From Prevotella sp. (GTDB lineage Bacteria; Bacteroidota; Bacteroidia; Bacteroidales; Bacteroidaceae), in assembly GCA_017467705.1 (NCBI GenBank), contig JAFUSC010000005.1, positions 1 to 35,902 on the forward strand: DNA of 35,902 nucleotides, given 5' to 3'. Of this stretch, positions 7,797 to 16,481 are shown one piece after another; within the stretch, counting starts at the first letter, position 1, and every line of letters begins with the position of its first letter. The notes below the pieces were generated by a model, which saw only the letters and a program-made list of their open reading frames with translations, was not told where the DNA came from and did no database searches. The position numbers and the translations under genes are program-made.

Positions 7797-9572
7797 ATGA
7801 AACGACTATTATTAGGTTTATCCTTTATTATTTGTCACTCAGCATTTAGCAGCGTGGCTGCACAGAATGTGCCGGCTTTTCCGGGAGCTGAGGGCCACGG
7901 ACGCTACGTAACGGGCGGACGTGCTGCCGACGGTTCAACCAAGGTCTATCATGTCACTAACCTCAATGACGACAAGAACGGAACTATTCAAGGTAGTCTG
8001 CGCTGGGCACTCAAGCAGTCAGGCCCCCGCACCATTGTCTTCGACGTGGGCGGCGTCATCGCATTGACTGATGCCCTGAGCATCCCCGCCAACACCACCA
8101 TTGCCGGACAGACAGCCCCCTACCCCGGCATCACCCTGCGTTACTACACCATTCACAGCATCGGCAACAACGTCATCATCCGTTTCATTCGCAGCCGACG
8201 CGGACAGGAAAAGGACGTCAACGACGGAGCCGACGCCATCTGGGAGCGCCAGAAGACGGGCATCATCATCGACCACTGCTCGTTCTCATGGTCGATTGAC
8301 GAGGTGGCATCGTTCTACGACAACAATAACTTCACCATGCAATGGTGCACCATCGGCGAGAGCCTCAACAATGCCGGTCACGGCAAGGGAGCTCACGGCT
8401 ACGGTGGCATCTGGGGCGGCAAGCTGGCTTCGTTCCACCACAACCTCATCCTGCATGTGGGTAACCGCTCGCCGCGCTTCAACGGCGCACGCTACAACTG
8501 GTCGGGCTACACCAACAACAAGCTTTACAGCCAGTACAACTGGCAGAACGCCGTGCAGTCAGAGAACGTGGACTTCCGCAACTGCGTCGTCTACAACTGC
8601 GGCAACGGCTGCTACGGCGGCCCCGGCGGTGGACAGATCAACATGGTGAACAACTATTACAAGACCGGTCCTGCCGCAGGCACCTCTCACATCACTCAGG
8701 CATCAGTGGCCAACAGCACCAGCGCCAGCGGCTATTCCACTTATTGGACCATGTTCAGCCGTTACTACATCAGCGGCAACCAGCTGAACAACACGGCCAA
8801 TGCCGACTGGGACAAGGTGAGCTACGACGACGGCACCAAGACCAAGAACGGCGTGCACTACACGCCCGACCCCAATCACTACTACGGTTCAGCCGTCACT
8901 TACGAGACCATCGACGGCGTTGACTGCGTCAGCATGAAGCTCGACGAGCCCACCGCCTTCGGTGAGGTAACGACGCACACCGCCTCCGCAGCCTTCGACC
9001 AAGTCATCGACTACGCCGGTGCCTCGCTGCTGCGCGATGACGTGGACAAGCGCTACGCCACGGAGACCCGCACGGGCACGGCTACGTATAAAGGCTCGGT
9101 GACGGGCAAGGCCGGACGCATTGACCTGGTCAGCGACGTCAACGGCTACACCGAGGCGAACTTCGGAACGGGCAGCCGCGCGGCTGACTTCGACGCTGAC
9201 AACGACGGTATGGCTGACGAGTGGGAACAGTTGAACGGCGGCGACCTCGCCCCCAATGCCTACACGCTCGACACACGCGGATGGTACACGAATCTGGAGG
9301 TTTACCTTAACTCGCTCGTCGAGGACATCATGCAGAAAGGCAATACTAACGCACAGACTGCGGTGGAAGAGTATTATCCCACCTGCGTAAAGCTGCCCAC
9401 GGAGAACAGCAGCGGCATCGACGCTCCACGTTCAACGCTCAACACACAACCTCTCAGCACTGAGTACTACGACATGCAGGGCCGCCGCGTGACCAACCCG
9501 CACGGACTGGTCATCCGCATAGACCGCATGCCTGACGGACAGACAATAACACACAAAACCATAGTAAGATGA
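7797..9572 (+). CDS. Secreted pectate lyase, PL1 family
   Basis: This 591-residue enzyme would cleave polygalacturonate by beta-elimination in a calcium-dependent way. A signal peptide ends near residue 22 (SVAAQ). The mature protein begins FPGAEGHGRYVTGGR, the standard start of the Bacteroidetes PL1-type beta-helix. TIAGQTAP, IIDHCSFSWSIDE and NRSPRFNG follow, the last with R224 and R227 as candidates for the catalytic Arg. Residues 464-476 carry a DxDxDNDGMxDxWE calcium-binding loop. The last ~37 residues (YYDMQGRRVTNPHG...) form the conserved tail seen on five proteins in this window, resembling a type IX sorting signal. Its stop overlaps the next ATG (ATGA), so it is translationally coupled to the second PL1 gene. 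Confidence 0.9.
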   Translation: MKRLLLGLSFIICHSAFSSVAAQNVPAFPGAEGHGRYVTGGRAADGSTKVYHVTNLNDDKNGTIQGSLRWALKQSGPRTIVFDVGGVIALTDALSIPANTTIAGQTAPYPGITLRYYTIHSIGNNVIIRFIRSRRGQEKDVNDGADAIWERQKTGIIIDHCSFSWSIDEVASFYDNNNFTMQWCTIGESLNNAGHGKGAHGYGGIWGGKLASFHHNLILHVGNRSPRFNGARYNWSGYTNNKLYSQYNWQNAVQSENVDFRNCVVYNCGNGCYGGPGGGQINMVNNYYKTGPAAGTSHITQASVANSTSASGYSTYWTMFSRYYISGNQLNNTANADWDKVSYDDGTKTKNGVHYTPDPNHYYGSAVTYETIDGVDCVSMKLDEPTAFGEVTTHTASAAFDQVIDYAGASLLRDDVDKRYATETRTGTATYKGSVTGKAGRIDLVSDVNGYTEANFGTGSRAADFDADNDGMADEWEQLNGGDLAPNAYTLDTRGWYTNLEVYLNSLVEDIMQKGNTNAQTAVEEYYPTCVKLPTENSSGIDAPRSTLNTQPLSTEYYDMQGRRVTNPHGLVIRIDRMPDGQTITHKTIVR

Positions 9573-12238
9573 AAAGACTGACAGCCATCAGCGCCGTGCT
9601 GCTGTTCACCACAGTCATGCAGGCACAGAAGATTGACTTCAACAACAACCAGAACCGCACTGAGGACGGCTACACGTCGTGGGTGGTAGGCTTAGAGGCC
9701 GGCAGCATCAGCCAGACGGTCGACGGCATCACGTTCACCCTCTCGCGCGGCGAGGGCTCCATCGGCACCCACCTGATGGGTGAATGGTGGAAGGACGGTG
9801 TCAACAGATACTCGAAGCTGACCAGCGACGGCATCACCGTCTCAGGCAAGGCAGGCGACGAGAAATACACCTTGCGTGAAGGAGCGGTTGCGTTGAAAGT
9901 GGTCATAGAAGGACTGGCGACAGGCGAACACTCGCTCATGGCCTACCATAACAACCCGGCAGGCTTCAGCGGTGCGCCGCTGAAGGTGCTGGTCAATGGT
10001 GACGTCGTGGCCGAAGGCATTGCACAGACCACCCGCGAACAGACACCGACGACCAGCGGCATGTCGTACGTGAAGTTCACGGCCACCGAGGGACAGCCCG
10101 TCACGGTAGTCTATCAGACGGTGCCCGACACCGACGTGGACTACACGCAGGGCTACAACACCACGTCACTCTACGTCAACGCGCTGGTGCTCGACCGTCC
10201 GAACCCGAAGACGACGGCTGCCGATCCGTCGCCCGCCAACCTTGATTTCCACTTCGACGGCACGAAGCACAGCTGGACACCGGCCACCACTGCCGTGAAG
10301 CATCACTTCTACTGGGGTACCGCCCCTGATGCGCTGACCGAAATGGGCACGACGACGGAGCCCGAATTCGACATGGCCGATGGCACGAACGCGATGACGA
10401 CCTACTACTGGCGTGTGGACGAGGAGGATGCCGACGGCAACATCTATCAGGGCGACGTCTGGGCCTATCGCAACGCTTATCTGGCGTTCCCCGGCGCTGA
10501 GGGCTACGGACGCTACGCCATCGGCGGACGCGGCGGCACGGTCTATCACGTCACCTCACTCGACGATGACGCGACGAATCCGCAACCGGGCACGTTCCGT
10601 TACGGACTGACGAAGGTCACGGGACCGCGCACCATCGTGTTCGACGTGGCAGGCGTCATCACCCTGAAGGACCGTTTGACGTGTTCCGACCCGTACGTGA
10701 CCGTGGCCGGACAGACGGCCCCCGGACGCGGCATCATGTTCCGTGGCAACCCGCTCGGCTTCAGCAACGATGCCATCGTGCGTTTCCTCCGCATGCGCTT
10801 AGGCTACAAGGAGCGTAACGACCCCAGCGGACGCGACGGCATGGGCATCAACGGCGACTACACCATCATGGACCACTGCTCCATCGGCTGGACCATCGAC
10901 GAGGCGTTCTCCAGCCGCGGGTCGAAGAACATCACCTTGCAGCGCACGCTCATCAGTGAGGCGCTCAACATTGCCGACCATCCGAACTACGACCCGGGCA
11001 AGGGACACGGCTATGCCGCCACCATCGGTGGCGACACGGGCAGCTACCATCATAACCTGCTGGCTCACAACGAGGGCCGCAACTGGAGCATGGCGGGCGG
11101 ACTCGACGGCAGCGGTGCTTACGCCGGACATCACGACATGTTCAACAACGTGTGTTACAACTGGGGCTCACGCGCCACTGACGGCGGCACGCACGAGGGC
11201 AACTTCGTGAACAACTACTACAAGATGGGGCCGTCGACCACGCAGAAGTACCTGCTCAACGCGCAGATAGAAGGCACGGGCACGGGCTCGCAGGCTTACT
11301 ACGTCAACGGCAACGTGCGTGAAGAGACCGACGGCACGGCGGTGGCCGACGCTGAGGGCGATACCTATAAATATACGTTATCAGGCGGACAGCAGCTGAC
11401 GTGGGATGTCTTTGTCGGCGAACCGTTCTTCCCGAGCCACGCTGACATGGAGTCGGCAACAGCGGCTTTCCGCAATGTGCTGTCGGACGTGGGTTGCAAT
11501 CAGCCCGCACTGGACAATCACGACCAGCGTATAATCAGCGAGACGCTTCATGGCACCACGTCGACGACGGGCAGTATCAGCAACAAGAAGGGACTCATTG
11601 ACCGCGAGACGGACAGTGAGGGCTTCGACGGGCTGAACATCACGAACGCCAAGCGCCCCGAGGGTTTCGACACGGACGGCGACGGCATACCTGACTGGTA
11701 TGAGGAGCTGAACGGATGGAGCACCACGAGCGCCAACAACAACGACGTGAGGCTCTATAGCTTTGAGCACTACACGAACTTAGAGGAGTATCTGAACTGG
11801 TTAGCCGAGCCGCACTTCATCGTCAAGGCCAACGAGCCTATCGACATTAACCTGAACGACTACTTTGCCGGTTACACCGACTACAGCACGTGGCAAAGCG
11901 ATGAGCGTCCGACGAACGGCACGTTCTGCTACATCAGCGCTGACCACCAGATGCAGTTCACGGGCAGCTTCCCCATGCTGTGGTCAGAGTATGTGACGGC
12001 AACTGACAACGTGACGGGCGCGACGCTCACCCGGCGTTTTAACTTCGCCATCATGGACGAGGTGCCCGAGACGGAAGTGACGGCCATCAACGCGCCGACC
12101 GACATGAAGGACGTGATCAGCACCGTGTACTACGACCTGCAAGGACGGCGCATGGCGCAGCCACACGGTGTCTGCATACAACGACAGCACATGTCCGACG
12201 GCAGCGTCAGAACGACGAAAATCGTTCTTAAAAAATGA
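9569..12238 (+). CDS. Secreted multidomain pectate lyase, PL1 family
   Basis: The 889-residue product has a signal peptide (MKRLTAISAVLLFTTVMQAQ) and an N-terminal beta-sandwich of about 190 residues. An FnIII-like segment with the YYWRVDEED motif (about 215-300) follows. The PL1-type beta-helix starts at F307 (FPGAEGYGRYAIGG) and contains TVAGQTAPGRG, IMDHCSIGWTIDEAF and HNEGRNWSMAGG. A calcium loop (DTDGDGIPDWYEELNGW) begins at D701. A further beta-sandwich and the YYDLQGRRMAQPHG tail close the protein. It differs from the preceding PL1 enzyme mainly by the N-terminal modules, which may bind pectin. The TGA stop is the first triplet of a 39-bp inverted repeat. Confidence 0.88.
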   Translation: MKRLTAISAVLLFTTVMQAQKIDFNNNQNRTEDGYTSWVVGLEAGSISQTVDGITFTLSRGEGSIGTHLMGEWWKDGVNRYSKLTSDGITVSGKAGDEKYTLREGAVALKVVIEGLATGEHSLMAYHNNPAGFSGAPLKVLVNGDVVAEGIAQTTREQTPTTSGMSYVKFTATEGQPVTVVYQTVPDTDVDYTQGYNTTSLYVNALVLDRPNPKTTAADPSPANLDFHFDGTKHSWTPATTAVKHHFYWGTAPDALTEMGTTTEPEFDMADGTNAMTTYYWRVDEEDADGNIYQGDVWAYRNAYLAFPGAEGYGRYAIGGRGGTVYHVTSLDDDATNPQPGTFRYGLTKVTGPRTIVFDVAGVITLKDRLTCSDPYVTVAGQTAPGRGIMFRGNPLGFSNDAIVRFLRMRLGYKERNDPSGRDGMGINGDYTIMDHCSIGWTIDEAFSSRGSKNITLQRTLISEALNIADHPNYDPGKGHGYAATIGGDTGSYHHNLLAHNEGRNWSMAGGLDGSGAYAGHHDMFNNVCYNWGSRATDGGTHEGNFVNNYYKMGPSTTQKYLLNAQIEGTGTGSQAYYVNGNVREETDGTAVADAEGDTYKYTLSGGQQLTWDVFVGEPFFPSHADMESATAAFRNVLSDVGCNQPALDNHDQRIISETLHGTTSTTGSISNKKGLIDRETDSEGFDGLNITNAKRPEGFDTDGDGIPDWYEELNGWSTTSANNNDVRLYSFEHYTNLEEYLNWLAEPHFIVKANEPIDINLNDYFAGYTDYSTWQSDERPTNGTFCYISADHQMQFTGSFPMLWSEYVTATDNVTGATLTRRFNFAIMDEVPETEVTAINAPTDMKDVISTVYYDLQGRRMAQPHGVCIQRQHMSDGSVRTTKIVLKK

Positions 12239-12341
12239 AGAATGAAGAATAAAGAATGAAGAATTTGCTACCGCTCTCCTGACTATCATCAGAACAACTT
12301 TGGCGGTAGCAAATTCTTCATTCTTTATTCTTCATTCTTCA
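12236..12341. terminator. Perfect 39-bp inverted repeat between convergent genes; both stop codons lie in its arms
   Basis: Arms 12236-12274 and 12303-12341 are exact reverse complements with a 28-nt loop. Each arm starts with TGA, and these are the stop codons of the PL1 gene (+) and the PL9 gene (-). The arms consist of GAATGAAGAATAAAG-type repeats followed by TTTGCTACCGC. The element probably ends transcription in both directions. The exact fit to the two stop codons is unusual. Confidence 0.9.
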
Positions 12342-13802
12342 CTTAACCAAGTACTTCCTTCCGCCCTGAATGACGATGCCCTTGTAGGTATTGTCTACGC
12401 GCTGACCGTTCAGGTTGTAACGCGGCGCATGGGGATGGGGCGTACCGGCGTCGATGGATAAGGTGCTGATGGCGGTGGCATCGTCGTATTCATAACAGCC
12501 GAGATCAGGGGCAGTGCCTTTGTAAGCGACATGGCTGCTGATCTCATCGCCGCTGAAGTCCGTATAGACGACGCCCTTGTCAATGAGGTTCGTGGCCGTT
12601 GCCTTCAGGTGGAACTGCACGCTTTCGGGCAACGTGCCGTCGGCATTGCGCGGTGCCAGGACAAGGCTCTGCGCGTCAAGTCCCTCGAAGTCACTCTCAC
12701 TGGCGGCGTAGCCCGTGTTCCACGTGTTGTGCCCCTGCGTCGTCGTGCCGGCATCACTGCGCACCCACTCGCGGCTGATGGCCGACAGGCCGATGTTGTT
12801 ATAGGCGGCCAGCGTGAACGCATAGTCGTTGCCGAAGCCGTAGTTGATGTCATTGCGGTAGGCCGTGCAGTTGATGACCTTCATGCTGCCGGCATTGTTG
12901 TTCTGGTCGAAGCCCTTGCTACGGTGGTCAGCAGCCAGACAGCGATACAGTTCCGTGTTGTGCTTGGTGCCCTTGCCACCCAGCTTGAAGCCGTTGGGGT
13001 TACCGTTGTTCGGGAAGTTGGCGAGGTCTCTGCCTGCGAAACAGCTCAGGTTCTTGTCGACGCCCGTCGCACGCGGATGATCCGTCAGGTCAAACGTGGC
13101 GGGGCCGTTGTTCCATGTGATGCAGTTGATGTAGACCGTGGGCGTGCCACTGGTCACGCGCTGGAACGAATCCCAACCGTCGTCAGAGTTTCCCCATGCA
13201 CGGCAGCCGATGTAGATGTTTCCGGCGCAGGCATCACCCTGCTTGTCAGCGAAGCCGTCGGCATTGCCTCCGGCATCCTGATAGTCGAAGTTCTCGTGCG
13301 AGTCACAATTGATCACCATATTGTACCCGCCGCTGCGCAGCTGTATGCCGGCGTTGCAGCAGCCGTAGACGTCAAGATTCTCCACGATGCAGTATTTCGC
13401 CTTCTCCAGCCAGATGCCCTTGTAGCCCGCATAGCGGATGGTGAGGTCCTTGATGTGCAGATAGTTGCCGCTCACCTGCACGCCGTTGTTTCCATTGCCG
13501 TTTGCCTGATTGCGGAAGTCGAGAACGGGACGCTCTGCATCGTAGGCGCAGATGGTGATCATGTTGTCAGCCGTTCCAGACTTGCTGATCTTCAGCGTCG
13601 TGGTCAGGTCGTACTGCCCACCCATCAGGTAGAGCACGTCGCCCGCCGCCAGTTTGCCCACCGCAGCCGTCAGCGCACCGGGAGCACTCTGCGTGTAGCT
13701 GGAGCCGCTGCCCGTCGGCGAAACGTAGTAGTCCTTAGCCTGCACGGTCGCACCGACCCCAAGCAGAATCCCCAAAAGTAAATGCTTTTTCATATTCATC
13801 AC
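12339..13802 (-). CDS. Secreted pectate lyase, PL9 family
   Basis: This 487-residue enzyme is a PL9-type (PelX/Pel9A-like) beta-helix that cleaves polygalacturonate. It has a signal peptide (KKHLLLGILLGVGATVQA) and begins KDYYVSPTGSGSS. The calcium site typical of PL9 is visible as D186 in GFADKQG and D207, D208 and D211 in NSDDGWDSF. The catalytic Lys is probably K273 in NGFKLGGKG. The tail YNLNGQRVDNTYKGIVIQGG matches the other tails in the window. The start could also be the Met at 13799 or 13793. It is convergent with the PL1 operon. A small gene lies 71 bp upstream and may share its promoter. Confidence 0.9.
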   Translation of the reverse strand: MMNMKKHLLLGILLGVGATVQAKDYYVSPTGSGSSYTQSAPGALTAAVGKLAAGDVLYLMGGQYDLTTTLKISKSGTADNMITICAYDAERPVLDFRNQANGNGNNGVQVSGNYLHIKDLTIRYAGYKGIWLEKAKYCIVENLDVYGCCNAGIQLRSGGYNMVINCDSHENFDYQDAGGNADGFADKQGDACAGNIYIGCRAWGNSDDGWDSFQRVTSGTPTVYINCITWNNGPATFDLTDHPRATGVDKNLSCFAGRDLANFPNNGNPNGFKLGGKGTKHNTELYRCLAADHRSKGFDQNNNAGSMKVINCTAYRNDINYGFGNDYAFTLAAYNNIGLSAISREWVRSDAGTTTQGHNTWNTGYAASESDFEGLDAQSLVLAPRNADGTLPESVQFHLKATATNLIDKGVVYTDFSGDEISSHVAYKGTAPDLGCYEYDDATAISTLSIDAGTPHPHAPRYNLNGQRVDNTYKGIVIQGGRKYLVK

Positions 13803-13873
13803 CTTATTCCATTAATTCATCATAAAAATCCTGAAGGCGCTTAACTTCAATCCGGGTTGTTCATCTTACAACT

Positions 13874-14095
13874 TTACTTATAAGGAGTACGCATATGTTC
13901 ATTACTCCAAGCCGACACTTTTTCCTCCGTCAAAGTACCATTATCCCACAATCTGTCAATCTCGTTTTGAAGACGCGAATTAAGGAATTGCACAATAACA
14001 GACTTCAATGCAACCACATCCTCATCTTTCTGCACACAAGACAAGACATTAAGCAATTCATACTGTGCAGGGGTAATTTTCATTTGTTGTTCCAT
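13874..14095 (-). CDS. Small conserved protein of unknown function
   Basis: The 73-residue product has no signal peptide, so it is cytoplasmic. It looks helical, with a charged C-terminal half (LQNEIDRLWDNGTLTEEKV) ending in EHMRTPYK. From memory, similar short proteins ending in H-x-RTPYK occur widely in Bacteroidales, sometimes beside small toxin genes. I cannot assign a function. No toxin partner is seen here; the next gene in the same direction is PL9. Base composition is clearly more AT-rich than the pectinase genes. A good promoter lies 33 bp upstream, which supports a real gene. Confidence 0.7.
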   Translation of the reverse strand: MEQQMKITPAQYELLNVLSCVQKDEDVVALKSVIVQFLNSRLQNEIDRLWDNGTLTEEKVSAWSNEHMRTPYK

Positions 14096-14127
14096 AACTT
14101 CTTTGTTGCTTTACAAGTAATCATGTG

Positions 14128-14159
14128 CAAAGATAAACATTTTTTCGTTTCCTTCCAAA
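14128..14159 (-). promoter_or_regulatory. Promoter of the small gene (and possibly PL9)
   Basis: Read on the minus strand, TTTG (14159-14156), 20 bp, then TATCTTTG (14135-14128) fit the Bacteroidetes consensus. No AAACGnTT operator occurs about 50 bp upstream, unlike at the other pectin-locus promoters. Confidence 0.65.
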
Positions 14160-14174
14160 CATTTCTGTCAAAAA

Positions 14175-14210
14175 GAAACGAAGGGGCGGGCCTTCAGCGG
14201 TCCGCCCCTT
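14175..14210 (-). terminator. Terminator of the secreted beta-sandwich gene
   Basis: Arms 14181-14192 and 14199-14210 form a GC-rich 12-bp stem (one G-U pair). On the minus strand it is followed by a T-rich stretch (CGTTTCTTTTTG). Confidence 0.85.
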
Positions 14211-14261
14211 GCGACTGATTTATAATTGTTTAGTAGTTTGTTTTTCTGTAGGAACCAATTG

Positions 14262-15413
14262 TTACTGAACAATCTTCTTGCCGTTCTTGATGACGATGCC
14301 GCGATAGTTAGCGTCAACGCGCTGACCCTGCAGGTTGTAGACAGCATCGTTAGTCTTGATGGTGACAGGCAGCTCAACAATACCGGTCTCAGTGCCGCGG
14401 ACAACCTTCAGCAGAGTTACGTTGGTACGTGTAGCACCTGTCAGACCGTTAGCACGACCCAGCTTCAGTGAAGCGTAGTCAGCCTCCAGCGTGTAAGTCT
14501 CGACAGTGGGGTCAGCAGCATTGGTACGACCGTTGATGAACAGGCCAGAAGTCCACAGGTCAGTGGGAGCTTCGCCCTCTTCACCGACAAAGAGCGTCAC
14601 AGCAGCCTGCTTCTCCTCATCAGTGTTATTGAAATAACCTGCCACAGAAACAACGTCGCCAGCCTTGAAGCCACCCTCAACCGTGAGCGTTGCAGCATTT
14701 GCATTAATCACGCCCTCAGTAGTATAACCGTTGGCAAACGAGATGTTGCTGACAGCATCAGCATTAGCATGATACTTCTGGCTGTTGTCGTATGCGGTTG
14801 TTCCGCCGAGTGTGATACCATCTTTAGAAGTAGGATAGTCAATCAGGCCTGCTGCGGGCTCGGGATCGGGAGTGTCAGGAGCATCACCAGCTACCAGTTC
14901 GAAGGCATAGAAGTTCAGTGAGCCTGTGGGGTATGTAACCTCAACAGTTCCGGCATTTACACCAACACTGATAATGGGGAACACCTTTTTCGACTCGCCC
15001 TCAATTTCGGCTGTAGCATAATCCGTTGCTTCATTCTCCTTGATAACCTGATCAAAGAGTTTATTATCAGACTGCGTCAAAACGAGGTTACGGTCTGTAG
15101 CACCACTACTGGCTGTACGGACATAAACCTTCAGCGTGCCTGCTGTGGGAAGTGTCAAGGTGATATTATTCTTCTCACTTGACTTTCCGCCCGTCTTGAA
15201 ACGTGCACCGAGGTTCTCATACTCCTCAGCTGTTCCGAAATACTGACTGTTAGCATCCACAGCCATCTTGCCGTCTGTGTCAACGTAAGTGAGCTTAAAA
15301 CCGTCTACATCGTACTCAGCCTTCAGGCCCTCTGTTGCATCAAAAGTGATTTTCTGTGCCTGAGCACCCAGTGCCATCATGGCCACTGCAATAAGAGTAA
15401 AAATTTTCTTCAT
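14262..15413 (-). CDS. Secreted non-catalytic beta-sandwich protein of unknown function
   Basis: The start at 15413 gives a clean signal peptide (MKKIFTLIAVAMMALGAQAQ). A longer frame from 15518 is rejected, because it would run across the promoter. The mature protein (383 residues in all) has two beta-rich modules (about 20-155 and 170-340) joined by a Pro/Asp linker (GDAPDTPDPEP). It ends in the tail YNLQGQRVDANYRGIVIKNG. No catalytic motif of a known pectinase is visible. The modules resemble in style the accessory domains of the CE8 protein encoded next door. It shares the operator and promoter layout of the pectin genes, so a pectin-binding or surface-display role is a reasonable inference, not shown. 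Confidence 0.85.
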   Translation of the reverse strand: MKKIFTLIAVAMMALGAQAQKITFDATEGLKAEYDVDGFKLTYVDTDGKMAVDANSQYFGTAEEYENLGARFKTGGKSSEKNNITLTLPTAGTLKVYVRTASSGATDRNLVLTQSDNKLFDQVIKENEATDYATAEIEGESKKVFPIISVGVNAGTVEVTYPTGSLNFYAFELVAGDAPDTPDPEPAAGLIDYPTSKDGITLGGTTAYDNSQKYHANADAVSNISFANGYTTEGVINANAATLTVEGGFKAGDVVSVAGYFNNTDEEKQAAVTLFVGEEGEAPTDLWTSGLFINGRTNAADPTVETYTLEADYASLKLGRANGLTGATRTNVTLLKVVRGTETGIVELPVTIKTNDAVYNLQGQRVDANYRGIVIKNGKKIVQ

Positions 15414-15462
15414 AAGCTTTGTTTGTTTTGAAATGAATTTGTTTTGGTTTTTATTTTCGTTG

Positions 15463-15495
15463 CAAAGATATTGTTTTTCTGCTTCATGACAAAAC
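15463..15495 (-). promoter_or_regulatory. Promoter of the secreted beta-sandwich gene
   Basis: Read on the minus strand, a TTTG within GTTTTG (15495-15490), 19 bp, then TATCTTTG (15470-15463) are a close match to the Bacteroidetes promoter. The leader to the ATG at 15413 is about 45 nt. Confidence 0.78.
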
Positions 15496-15514
15496 AAAAC
15501 GGCATTTTTTTCAC

Positions 15515-15528
15515 GCAAACGTTTTCAC
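15515..15528. promoter_or_regulatory. Candidate operator, site 2 of 4 (GCAAACGTTTTCAC)
   Basis: The AAACGTTT core (15517-15524) is centred 50.5 bp upstream of the -7 box of the minus-strand gene, exactly as at site 1. Confidence 0.65.
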
Positions 15529-15801
15529 GCGCACACACGCGAACATTATTATTATAAAGTTGTCTAAGTTGTCCAAGTTGTCGTTTAACTACAATATGGG
15601 TGTTTTTTAACGACAACATAGACAACAGAATCGGTCAAAAGACCGATTAGGGATAAACAAAATAAACAAAGTTTAACAATCGATCAAAATCTATTAACAC
15701 GAAAACGGGGCACTTTTCAAAAAAGTTTGCCCTCGGTCGAAAATACGCGAAATATGAGCCACTTTGTAAGTCGCTGATAATCAGCACCAAGAGAAAAATC
15801 A

Positions 15802-15979
15802 CGCGTTTCGGCCTTGCAAAACAGGCCGTTTTAGGTTGCCAAACGCACCGTTTCAGGGGCTGAAACGTGCCGTTTCACGATGCGAAACGCGGCGTTTTGC
15901 GAGGTGAAACATGCCGTTTTGCACGTTGGGAGCCGCCAGTTCACGCCCCGAGAGCCGCCGCCTCTCGCTCAAACTATAC
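15802..15979. repeat. Array with 22-bp period (eight units)
   Basis: The gap 15414-16481 between divergent genes holds no supported gene. Within it, units start at 15802, 15824 (24 bp), 15848, 15870, 15892, 15914, 15936 and 15958, and a partial ninth starts at 15980. Most begin CCGTTT or GCGTTTT, and the middle ones close with GAAAC, so single units are partly palindromic. The last two units have drifted but keep the 22-bp step. Unit sequence is unrelated to the array at 4544-4875, but the period is the same. Confidence 0.78.
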
Positions 15980-16085
15980 CGTTTTAGCCCACTGTTGAAT
16001 TGAGGTTACACCAAAAATCCCAGAAAAATTTAGCCCGAAAATTTAACACAATTAACAGAAATTTGGTTAAATACTCTCTGCATCC

Positions 16086-16340
16086 ATTTCTCACCAGAGG
16101 TGACTCCTTTTTGCTGGGTTCATTTCTCACGCAGAGGCGCAGAGGATGCAGAGAACACACAGAGAATACGATTATTGAGTAAAAACAGAGTACGGAGAGA
16201 CAATCCCTCCGCGTATCCTCTGCATCCTCTGCGCCTCTGCGTGAGAGAAAAGATTTGTTCGATTTGCAACGATTTGTCGGATTTCTCACCAGAGGTGACT
16301 CCTTTTTGCTGGGTTCATTTCTCATGCAGAGGATGCAGAA
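16086..16340. repeat. Repeat element with 44-bp direct repeats and 29-bp inverted repeats
   Basis: A 44-bp sequence at 16086-16129 (CACCAGAGGTGACTCC inside) recurs without change at 16281-16324. Between the copies a 29-bp sequence at 16125-16153 (CGCAGAGGCGCAGAGGATG inside) is repeated inverted at 16218-16246. Translated, the latter gives the familiar SRRGAEDAEN string found as an intergenic repeat in many genomes. It looks like a non-coding mobile or amplified element, not a gene. It ends just before operator site 3. Confidence 0.85.
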
Positions 16341-16353
16341 AACACCACAAACC

Positions 16354-16367
16354 GCAAACGATTACGT
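16354..16367. promoter_or_regulatory. Candidate operator, site 3 of 4 (GCAAACGATTACGT)
   Basis: The AAACGATT core (16356-16363) is centred 50.5 bp upstream of the -7 box of the CE8 gene. Confidence 0.62.
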
Positions 16368-16389
16368 AAAAAGTTGCCGAAGCATGCTG

Positions 16390-16417
16390 TTTGTTTCAGT
16401 TTTTTTTCGTACTTTTG
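16390..16417 (+). promoter_or_regulatory. Promoter of the CE8 gene
   Basis: TACTTTTG (16410-16417) is a good -7 box. A TTTG lies at 16390-16393, but the spacing of 16 bp is short, so the -33 part is weak. This fits a promoter that needs an activator. Confidence 0.6.
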
Positions 16418-16481
16418 CAGAGTATTGTCAAGCTACAAATTTAAAACAATTCATCTATATTATTAACTAAAACAAATTATT

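Noticed and set aside
12531..13781. 416-codon plus-strand frame opposite the PL9 gene
   Set aside because: PL9 motifs are certain on the minus strand. The plus frame gives biased Val/Ala-rich sequence typical of antisense frames.
16000..16470. Short frames reading SRRGAEDAEN and related strings
   Set aside because: They arise from the inverted and direct repeats of a non-coding element that occurs in both orientations. No ribosome site or family supports translation.
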